Assembly (NCBI GenBank): GCA_934700415.1
Contig: CAKUXN010000006.1
Location: forward strand, 1-20,304
Direction of reading: 5' to 3'
DNA from: an uncultured Candidatus Saccharibacteria bacterium
Lineage (GTDB): Bacteria; Patescibacteriota; Saccharimonadia; Saccharimonadales; Saccharimonadaceae
Length of the DNA stretch: 20,304 nt
Below the pieces are notes generated by a model. That model worked only from the letters and a program-made list of their open reading frames with translations. It did not search any database and was not told the origin of the DNA. Positions 14,355 through 20,304 of this stretch are shown here, piece by piece; positions within the stretch are counted from its first letter, which is position 1, and every line of letters starts with the position of its first letter. Position numbers and translations under genes: made by a program.

Positions 14355-16064
14355 CTATTCTCCCATTTCTTTCGCCATTTTTTCCAACTTTCTAAAATCG
14401 GTTTTATTGGCCCTCGTTAACGGCAAATCATCTAGAAATATCACTTTACGTGGTATTTCATATGATTTCAAAGTAATTCTTCGTCGTCCTAAATTAAATG
14501 GCTCAGTAGCTTTCTTTACAATATCACGTCGAACTTGATTATTGTGCCCCACTCCATCTTGCGTCACCACAAAAGCATATGCTGCTAGCTTCAATTTGGC
14601 ATCAGGTCCCTTTACTACGTAGCACTTCTTAACTAATTCTGATTTTGATATCGCCACACGTACTACTTCATAATATACTTTTGCTGGTAAATTATTAATG
14701 AAAAATGTCGCTCGCCCCACTAATGTAATATATCCGTTTTCGGAGACGTAAGCCAAATCACCAGTTTTTACAAATTTTCGTCCCTTTACTACAATTATTT
14801 TTTCATCATCAAGCTCTGGGCGATTATAATATCGATTCAAAATATGTTTGCCCGTGGCATATAATATACCAGTCTTGCCAAAACCTAGTTCTTCGCCAGT
14901 CTCTGGATGTAACACCATTACATGCGCACCGGCTGGGATTCGTCCTACCGAATCTGGATTGTAGGCTGCTGTACCTACAGCAGTAGATATTAGACCCAGT
15001 GCTTCACCCACACCATATCCATTACTGATTTTCACATTATTAAGTCCACGTGACTTAAAAAATTCCAACGCCGCAAGCGAAGCAGATTTTTCAAGCCTTT
15101 CACCACCAGAAGCGAACATTTTAAGCTCCGAAATATCCGTCTCTTCTTTAAGTAAAGGCATCGCCTCTAGGAGTGGTGGAATTCCGAAAATCGTATTCGG
15201 ATTCTTACCAATATAATAATCTAAATTTGCATCATCAATATCTGGAGTCAAAACTACTTCTCCTCCTCCACAAATTGGTGCAATTACTGATACTACCAGT
15301 CCATAAGGGCAATCAAACTTCACATAACTCATCCAAGTATGAAGTTCCTTATCCCACATTTTTACATTAGAGGCCACCTTAGAATAAATTGCCGAAGCAA
15401 TTAAATTTTTATTTGTAAAGACCATTGGCTTTGGTCCAGAAGTAGAGCCAGAAGTAAATGAAATCAACGCCTCTCTATTTGCTGCAAAAATATTTTTAGG
15501 TATACGTCCATGATATTTCTCAGCTATCTTCCGCACCGTCTGTTTGCCAAGCCACATATGATCGAGCACCGACATTTCGATAACTTCAGTCTGAGCATCA
15601 TCCACTCCACCCTCATCAATCAGAACTCCATCCAGATTTATTACATTCTTCACAGACTTCGCATCGCGTTTCAATTCTTTAATTCGTTTATCACTATATT
15701 TATATACAATCGCAAGCGAAGAATTAAATTCATCAAGGTAATGTATTAAAGTGTCTCTCGGAGTTTTTTCATCCAAGAAACTCACAATTGCGCCAATTTT
15801 ATTCGCTGCTAAGAAAATCAAAATGTTATCATACATCGACCGACCCGTAGTCACTGTGATAATATCGCCCTTTTTTACACCAAGTTCAAGAAAAGCTTTT
15901 GCCAAAATCTTTCTATCATTCTTTAACTCGCGTCTCGTAAAATCAAATTCCTTTTGGTTCGCCACCACGTCATTCCAATGTCGAAAACTAGACAAATTAA
16001 ACAACGCCGACACACTAATCGGTGGCACAAACGGATCGCGCTTTTGACCTTTTATCTTTAACAT
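14355..16064 (-). CDS. AMP-forming adenylate ligase of the ANL superfamily (acyl/aryl-CoA synthetase-like), substrate unknown
   Basis: The 569-residue product has the ANL motif series: the nucleotide-binding loop FTSGSTSGPKP (203-213), GYGVGEA (349-355), TGDLAYV with D436 (434-440), the hinge-region R451 in LVGR, and the C-terminal lysine K554 in LTRANKTDF needed for the adenylation half-reaction. All catalytic landmarks are present, so it should make an acyl- or aryl-AMP. The carboxylic substrate and the acceptor (CoA, carrier protein or lipid) cannot be read from the sequence. No carrier protein, thioesterase or fatty-acid gene is nearby. It diverges from galU, and the ATG at 16064 has GAGAGG six bases upstream. 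Confidence 0.88.
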   Translation of the reverse strand: MLKIKGQKRDPFVPPISVSALFNLSSFRHWNDVVANQKEFDFTRRELKNDRKILAKAFLELGVKKGDIITVTTGRSMYDNILIFLAANKIGAIVSFLDEKTPRDTLIHYLDEFNSSLAIVYKYSDKRIKELKRDAKSVKNVINLDGVLIDEGGVDDAQTEVIEMSVLDHMWLGKQTVRKIAEKYHGRIPKNIFAANREALISFTSGSTSGPKPMVFTNKNLIASAIYSKVASNVKMWDKELHTWMSYVKFDCPYGLVVSVIAPICGGGEVVLTPDIDDANLDYYIGKNPNTIFGIPPLLEAMPLLKEETDISELKMFASGGERLEKSASLAALEFFKSRGLNNVKISNGYGVGEALGLISTAVGTAAYNPDSVGRIPAGAHVMVLHPETGEELGFGKTGILYATGKHILNRYYNRPELDDEKIIVVKGRKFVKTGDLAYVSENGYITLVGRATFFINNLPAKVYYEVVRVAISKSELVKKCYVVKGPDAKLKLAAYAFVVTQDGVGHNNQVRRDIVKKATEPFNLGRRRITLKSYEIPRKVIFLDDLPLTRANKTDFRKLEKMAKEMGE

Positions 16065-16094
16065 TTCTACCTCTCATCTAACTTTAATGATTAA

Positions 16095-16103
16095 ATTATA
16101 ACA
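16095..16103 (-). promoter_or_regulatory. Extended -10 promoter of the adenylate ligase
   Basis: TGTTATAAT on the minus strand (16103-16095). The predicted start near 16088 gives a leader of about 24 bases with GAGAGG before the ATG at 16064. It shares the 120-base divergent gap with the galU promoter. Confidence 0.6.
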
Positions 16104-16129
16104 CAAGCTGTCAAGAGATTTAAAGCATA

Positions 16130-16150
16130 AACGTTATCTGTTTTAACGTT
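16130..16150. promoter_or_regulatory. Candidate operator upstream of galU
   Basis: Perfect inverted repeat AACGTTA (16130-16136), seven bases, TAACGTT (16144-16150), abutting the possible galU -35 (TTGCAA, 16149-16154). Its position suits a repressor site that could control galU, or both divergent genes. The binding protein is unknown. Confidence 0.4.
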
Positions 16151-16175
16151 GCAAAATCTCAACCTATGTTATAAT
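16149..16175 (+). promoter_or_regulatory. Promoter of galU
   Basis: TGTTATAAT (16167-16175) is an extended -10 ending nine bases before the ATG at 16185. TTGCAA (16149-16154) could serve as a weak -35 at a short 15-base spacing. The leader would be two or three bases at most, so leaderless initiation is predicted. Confidence 0.65.
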
Positions 16176-16184
16176 GTCTTTATT

Positions 16185-17015
16185 ATGATTACGAAAGCTA
16201 TTATTCCAGTCGCTGGTTGGGGCACAAGGCGACTACCAATCACTAAAATTATAGAAAAATCTATGCTCCCAGTCGGCAATCGCCCGCTCGTAGACTACTC
16301 CGTCCAGGAGCTAATCAAAGCTGGTGTCAAAGATATTTATTTTGTTATTTCGAACGTTGAACCTTGTCAAGTTCGTGAATTTTATAAAGACAATTTAGCT
16401 CTTAATCAATATCTTATTGATCGCGGCAAAGAAGACAAACTCGAGAAAGCAAAAACTTTACCAGACGATGTTAGAGTTCATTACGTTTCCCAAGACCCAT
16501 CAGCAAAATATGGTACCGCCATACCAGTCGCCATGGTGGTTGAAGAATACAAAATCGATGAACCAGTTTTTGTTTTCTTTGGTGATGATTTTATCTGGAA
16601 TCCGAATGGTGAATCTGCCGCCGAATCATTATTAAAATCCGTCAAAAATCCAGACGAATCCGCTATTCTTGGCGTCGAAGTCAACAAAGAAGACGTTGTC
16701 AAATACGGCATGATTGACGTTGAGGACGGAAAACTTACCAAAATCGTTGAAAAACCAAATTTAGAAGATGTTACATCAAATCTTATTCATGTGTCAAAAT
16801 ATATTATGTCACCCAAATTATTGAAAGAAATGGTCGAATACGTCCACTCACATAATTTTGGACCATTAGACCAAGAATATATGGCCACCGATCCACTAGC
16901 GACTTTTGTCGAAAAAGGCGGCACTGTTCGTGTCGCCCCTACTACTGGAGAATACTTAGACGGCGGCTCCGTCGAAGGTTGGGTCCACGCCAACAACGTC
17001 GTCTGTGGTAATTAA
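16185..17015 (+). CDS. galU: UTP--glucose-1-phosphate uridylyltransferase
   Basis: Makes UDP-glucose from UTP and glucose-1-phosphate for surface polysaccharide and glycolipid synthesis. From the ATG at 16185 the protein has 276 residues. An upstream TTG at 16149 is in frame but lies within the -35 region and is rejected. Visible motifs are the nucleotide-binding loop AGWGTRRLPITK (8-19), followed by MLPVGNRPLVDYSVQEL, then FGDDF (the metal-binding DD region), VEKP and the terminal YLDGGSVEGW. Length fits the bacterial GalU family (about 275-300). Other nucleotidyltransferases such as RmlA differ at the loop and C-terminus. The last 60 bases are antisense to the end of gpmI. Confidence 0.95.
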   Translation: MITKAIIPVAGWGTRRLPITKIIEKSMLPVGNRPLVDYSVQELIKAGVKDIYFVISNVEPCQVREFYKDNLALNQYLIDRGKEDKLEKAKTLPDDVRVHYVSQDPSAKYGTAIPVAMVVEEYKIDEPVFVFFGDDFIWNPNGESAAESLLKSVKNPDESAILGVEVNKEDVVKYGMIDVEDGKLTKIVEKPNLEDVTSNLIHVSKYIMSPKLLKEMVEYVHSHNFGPLDQEYMATDPLATFVEKGGTVRVAPTTGEYLDGGSVEGWVHANNVVCGN

Positions 17016-18593
17016 CGCAGCCTCCCAATTTTTTGGATAATCGTCTTGTCCTAGCAGCAACGCAATCGTTGCTGCTAAATTGGCTAATCCTGGATTCGCT
17101 AGTTCTGCTAAATGATATTTATTCTTATTTACTGTATTATCATATATAATGCATGGCACTTTGTTTGAAGTGTGTGAAGTCTTCTTTGCACCATTTTCAT
17201 CAATCAGCTCTTCGGCATTACCATGATCGGCGACTACAATCAAAACTCCCCCCAGTTCATTCACCTTCTTTGCAATTCTAGACAAAGATAAATCAATCGA
17301 TTCCATCGCTACAATCGTTGCTTCCATATCGGCCGTATGCCCCACCATGTCACCACCAGGATAATTAACTCGTACGAATTTATATTTGCCTAAATTATCC
17401 AGCACTACATCAGTTATTTCTGCCGACTTCATCCAAGGCCTAGTTTCAAACGGTTTCGTATAAGACTCAATTTCTTTAAATTCTTCACCCTTCGCCTTGT
17501 CATAACTATTACCATTAAAATAATACGTTATGTGTCCAAACTTTACCGTTTCCGAAACAGCAAATTGCGAAATTTCTTTTTCACCTAAGAATTTATTTAG
17601 AGTTTCGCCAAAGACAACTGGCTCCACGAGTCTATGTTCTGGCACATGTGTATCAGAATTATATTCTGTAAGTCCAACAAAATACACTTCATCTGGACGA
17701 TAATTCCCACGATTAAAATACGGAAAATCCCAATAAGTAAACGCCATCGCAATTTCAATCGCTCTATCAGCTCTAAAATCATAATATATTACCGCATCGC
17801 CTTTTTCAATTACGCCTATAGGCTTTTCGTTTTCGTCTTCAATCACAAATGGCGGTAAGTTTTGATCTTGGACTTCTGGATTAATCCTGCGAAGAACGGT
17901 AATTGCTTCTTCTGCCGACCTGAAAGAATAGTCAGCTTCTCCATTCATCATCGCGCCCCAACCACGCGCTACTACGCCCCAATCATTCTCATAACGATCC
18001 GCCACATATACCATCCGACCACCACCATCGGCAATTTTAATATCCGCATCCGGAAATCTACGTGTAAATTCTTCAAAACGACGAATGTATTTTGGCTCAG
18101 ATTGCGGTGCCACATCGCGCCCATCAAAAACAGCATGAACTCGCATCCTACGTACGCCATCCATATAAGCTTTTTCAATCATTTTTTCTAGATGCGAGAT
18201 ATGACTGTGTACTCCGCCATCCGAAAAAATCCCTGCAAAATGAAGAGTTCGCCCTTCGCCATTATTTAGAACTTGCGAAATTGCACCCTTCCAAGCATCT
18301 GATTCAAAAACTTTACCTGTAAAAAAAGCCTCGTCTATATAAGCAATACCTTGTTTGTAGGCTCTGCCCGCACCCATAGTGTTATGTCCAACTTCTGAAT
18401 TCCCCATTTGTCCAGGCGTAAGACCCACTGCTTCGCCAGAAGCATTTAATGCTACGTGTAGTTGTTCGCGCGCGACTTTACCAAGAAACGATGTGCGCGC
18501 TTTTGACACAGCATTTCCCGGCGCGTCTGGCGCTAAACCTACTCCATCAAGCACCGCCAAAACTATCGGCCCATCATACGATAATCTATTCAT
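16956..18593 (-). CDS. gpmI: 2,3-bisphosphoglycerate-independent phosphoglycerate mutase
   Basis: Mn2+-dependent enzyme that interconverts 3- and 2-phosphoglycerate in glycolysis through a phosphoserine intermediate. From the ATG at 18593 it has 545 residues. A GTG two codons upstream abuts the -10 and is unlikely to be the start. Landmarks are AVLDGVGL with metal ligand D16, the nucleophile S66 in GQMGNSEVGHNTMG, HSHISHL, FDGRD, FRADRAIE, KFGHITYYFNG, NYPGGDMVGHTAD, VVADHGNAEE and KTSHTSNKVP, the last three supplying the remaining Asp and His metal ligands. Usual length is about 510. The C-terminus runs some 17 residues past the normal end (near KNWEAALI), and that extension is antisense to galU. 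The transcript is predicted to be leaderless. Confidence 0.96.
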   Translation of the reverse strand: MNRLSYDGPIVLAVLDGVGLAPDAPGNAVSKARTSFLGKVAREQLHVALNASGEAVGLTPGQMGNSEVGHNTMGAGRAYKQGIAYIDEAFFTGKVFESDAWKGAISQVLNNGEGRTLHFAGIFSDGGVHSHISHLEKMIEKAYMDGVRRMRVHAVFDGRDVAPQSEPKYIRRFEEFTRRFPDADIKIADGGGRMVYVADRYENDWGVVARGWGAMMNGEADYSFRSAEEAITVLRRINPEVQDQNLPPFVIEDENEKPIGVIEKGDAVIYYDFRADRAIEIAMAFTYWDFPYFNRGNYRPDEVYFVGLTEYNSDTHVPEHRLVEPVVFGETLNKFLGEKEISQFAVSETVKFGHITYYFNGNSYDKAKGEEFKEIESYTKPFETRPWMKSAEITDVVLDNLGKYKFVRVNYPGGDMVGHTADMEATIVAMESIDLSLSRIAKKVNELGGVLIVVADHGNAEELIDENGAKKTSHTSNKVPCIIYDNTVNKNKYHLAELANPGLANLAATIALLLGQDDYPKNWEAALITTDDVVGVDPTFDGAAV

Positions 18594-18599
18594 AAGCAC

Positions 18600-18608
18600 A
18601 TTATATCA
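18600..18608 (-). promoter_or_regulatory. Extended -10 promoter of gpmI
   Basis: TGATATAAT (18608-18600, minus strand) ends six bases before the ATG at 18593. Its upstream region is the terminator of the preceding gene, so the place where a -35 would be is the hairpin loop. Leaderless transcription is predicted. Confidence 0.7.
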
Positions 18609-18609
18609 C

Positions 18610-18637
18610 AAAAAAATAGCCCCGAAGGGCTATTTTT
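18610..18637 (-). terminator. Intrinsic terminator of the YfcC-type carrier gene
   Basis: Read on the minus strand, an 11-base stem (18637-18627 paired with 18622-18612) closes a TTCG tetraloop with a C-G closing pair, the very stable cUUCGg loop. It is followed by a run of seven T (18616-18610, partly in the stem). It starts seven bases after the carrier stop codon. It is the only convincing intrinsic terminator in the window. Confidence 0.9.
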
Positions 18638-18643
18638 AATTTT

Positions 18644-20304
18644 TTATAGTGAGAATAGACAGAGTACTACGATATTAATTACCGCAATACAAGCTACTAC
18701 ACGAATACCCCATTTAAACCAAGTTGAGTAATCCACTTTTGCAAGCGCAAGACCGCCCATGATAGCGCCACAAGTAGGCGTAATCAAATTGACGAGGCCA
18801 TTTGCTGCTACAATCGTCATTGCTGCTACGTTTGTACTATAACCCAAGTTTGCGGCCACAGGCGCAATAATAGGAGTCGACAAAGTCGCAAGACCAGACG
18901 ACGAAGGTACTAATACTGAAAGAACTATATGTAATATATAGTTAAGTGGTACGAACGCCATTTCAGGTAGCGTCGCTAGGAAATTAGATGCATTATAAAT
19001 AATGAAATTATCTAGCGAAGTTTGCGCCATCAATACTGATGCACCACGCGCCACAGCAATTACTAAAGCTACGCCAATCATATCATCAGCACCATCAATA
19101 AATGCGTCTACGAAGCCGTGTTCACCTTGTCGGTTTACAATTGCAATCAAAATTGCACAGAGCAAGAACCAGAGTGCTGCTTCATAGAACCACCAATCAC
19201 CAAGAGGAGCACCAGTAAGCCATCCAGTCCAAGATTCAAAGAAGGTAATTCCAAACTCACCCCATGGAATAAATCCAACGATCATCACGAGGAAAGTTAT
19301 TCCGAAGATAATAAGAGTTGCAATCTGTTTGCCAGAAAGCTTCACGACATCATCTTGAGATTTTAAGAATTTACCATAAACTTTTTCTGCAGCAGCTTGC
19401 TCGCGTAGGCTTAGGAAGGTTGAACCTTTATCGCGTTGCACTTTCTTTGCATATTTAATTACGAAGAAGGCCGAGATTGCAAGAGTTGTGAGCCACAAAA
19501 CTGCTGCGATTAATATCACAGTACCTTGGCTATATTCAATACCAGCATCCTTCATTGCAGAAATTGCTACACCAGTTGAGAATGGGTTGATTGTCGAACC
19601 AAGCACGCCAGAACCAGCACCAAGCAAGATTGTTGCAACACCCACTAGTGGATCTAATCCAGCAGCAAACATAGTTGCAGCAATTAATACATAGAATCCT
19701 ACGCTTTCTTCTAGGAACCCGTAAGTAGTACCAAGTATCGAGAAGATAAACATCAAAAGCAAAATCAAAAGATATTCTTTGCCGTGAAGTTTTTGTACTA
19801 GAAGTTTAATTCCAGTCTCAAGAGCCTTAGTTCTTGCTACTACGGCAAGCAAGCCACCGAGCATCATAATAAAGATACAAACATCAATAGCGTCAGCAAA
19901 ACCTAAAATTGGTGAAATCAAAATCTGATATAATTCAGCCCCAACTACACCAGAACCATCAACAATGGCACATTCGATACCAGTTTCTTCTCTACATTCA
20001 TCTAATGATTCATAGGTTTTACCTTCGTTTACAGATTCAGACTCCATAGTCACGAGTCCGTTATCTTCACTATCTAATATTTCAACGGTCGCATCGCCTT
20101 CTGCAATTGGTTCTACTTCATCGCTAACCGATACCGGCCCTTCTACTCTTGGAGTAAATGATTCGTCATCTAGCAAATCAATTGGCGCCTCAAGCGCTGG
20201 GGCTTCTCCCTCCCATTCGCCAGGACCCACTTCCACGCTTGACTCTTCCGGTTCATCAACCACTGGAGCAAACTTCGCTTTCGGTAGCACATGAGACAAG
20301 ACAC
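18644..20304 (-). CDS. YfcC-family (DcuC-like) membrane carrier, 5' end outside window
   Basis: Polytopic inner-membrane carrier of the YfcC / C4-dicarboxylate-anaerobic-carrier type. Relatives include putative basic amino acid antiporters, but the substrate is not certain. The frame is open to the window edge. A TTG at 20299 is possible as a start but unlikely, because HVLPKAKF just after it resembles the segment that normally follows the first membrane helix in this family, so that helix should lie outside. An acidic, Pro/Glu-rich stretch of about 110 residues follows with two cysteines (C102, C110, counted from 20299), where relatives have a short extracytoplasmic loop. The family core then begins at YQILISPILGF, with TTYGFLEESVGFY (191-203), LLGAGSGVLGSTINPFSTG (225-243) and a late PSSSGLATL block. 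A terminator follows the gene. Confidence 0.85.
   Translation of the reverse strand, partial: VLSHVLPKAKFAPVVDEPEESSVEVGPGEWEGEAPALEAPIDLLDDESFTPRVEGPVSVSDEVEPIAEGDATVEILDSEDNGLVTMESESVNEGKTYESLDECREETGIECAIVDGSGVVGAELYQILISPILGFADAIDVCIFIMMLGGLLAVVARTKALETGIKLLVQKLHGKEYLLILLLMFIFSILGTTYGFLEESVGFYVLIAATMFAAGLDPLVGVATILLGAGSGVLGSTINPFSTGVAISAMKDAGIEYSQGTVILIAAVLWLTTLAISAFFVIKYAKKVQRDKGSTFLSLREQAAAEKVYGKFLKSQDDVVKLSGKQIATLIIFGITFLVMIVGFIPWGEFGITFFESWTGWLTGAPLGDWWFYEAALWFLLCAILIAIVNRQGEHGFVDAFIDGADDMIGVALVIAVARGASVLMAQTSLDNFIIYNASNFLATLPEMAFVPLNYILHIVLSVLVPSSSGLATLSTPIIAPVAANLGYSTNVAAMTIVAANGLVNLITPTCGAIMGGLALAKVDYSTWFKWGIRVVACIAVINIVVLCLFSL

Noticed and set aside
14341..14361. Short ATAGC/GCTAT hairpin after the adenylate ligase as a terminator.
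   Set aside because: The stem is only five base pairs with no adjacent T run, and the sequence overlaps the next gene's -10.
16095..16114. Consensus TTGACA on the minus strand (16114-16109) upstream of TATAAT for the adenylate ligase.
   Set aside because: The spacer is only 8 bases, far from the 16-18 needed, so this TTGACA cannot be the -35 for that -10.
16149..16184. TTG start for galU at 16149.
   Set aside because: It lies in the -35 region; the family N-terminus begins at the ATG at 16185.
18594..18599. GTG start of gpmI at 18599.
   Set aside because: It directly abuts the -10 hexamer and would not be transcribed; the ATG at 18593 is preferred.
1..20304. tRNA or rRNA genes, CRISPR arrays, insertion sequences, prophage or attachment sites.
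   Set aside because: All gaps are 120 bases or shorter and none contains such a structure. No transposase, integrase or regularly spaced repeat was seen.
1..20304. Recoded UGA (glycine) as in Gracilibacteria or Absconditabacteria.
   Set aside because: UGA ends radA, ruvC, tsaE and clpC at the expected protein lengths, so the standard bacterial code is in use.

Overview
The window is a compact, AT-rich bacterial chromosome segment. It reads best as a member of the Candidate Phyla Radiation (Patescibacteria), most probably Candidatus Saccharibacteria (TM7). This rests on streamlined housekeeping genes, a half-length TsaB, a bL19 with an acidic tail, a fibro-slime-type membrane protein and a very large secreted protein. 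UGA is a normal stop here (radA, ruvC, ruvA, tsaE and clpC contexts), which argues against Gracilibacteria and Absconditabacteria. There is no rRNA gene or other taxonomic anchor, so the placement is an inference. About 98% of the window is coding: all gaps together come to roughly 455 bases and the longest is 120 bases.

Layout. Positions 1-3316 (minus strand) hold a housekeeping block: radA-ruvC (4-base overlap), ruvA, then rplS-rnhB (1-base overlap, rnhB cut by the window edge). Positions 3337-7228 (minus) hold a two-gene surface unit: a small membrane-anchored helical protein overlapping a secreted protein of about 1114 residues. At 8538/8553 murC (minus) and tsaE-tsaB (plus) diverge from a 14-base gap. 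tsaB collides tail-to-tail with a fibro-slime membrane protein (minus, to 10379). Next come clpC-clpP (10395-13432, minus) behind a perfect CIRCE operator, a single-pass membrane protein of unknown function (13499-14302), and an AMP-forming acyl/aryl-adenylate ligase (14355-16064). galU (plus, from 16185) diverges from the ligase and overlaps gpmI (minus) tail-to-tail by 60 bases. The window ends in a YfcC-type carrier whose 5' end lies outside.

The genes cover DNA repair and recombination (RadA, RuvA, RuvC, RNase HII), translation (bL19 and t6A tRNA modification by TsaE/TsaB), peptidoglycan precursor synthesis (MurC), sugar-nucleotide supply for envelope glycans (GalU), glycolysis (GpmI), regulated proteolysis (ClpC/ClpP) and the cell surface.

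The most striking feature is how transcription and translation starts are arranged. Nine of the twelve gene starts that have their own recognisable promoter place a -10 hexamer only 6-9 bases before the start codon, usually with an extended TGn element. This predicts leaderless mRNAs. Two of these, murC and tsaE, share one perfectly palindromic 10-base -10 element. Genes inside operons are instead coupled by short stop/start overlaps, and only three promoter-proximal genes (rplS, the 14302 membrane protein, the ligase) have a conventional leader with a Shine-Dalgarno sequence.
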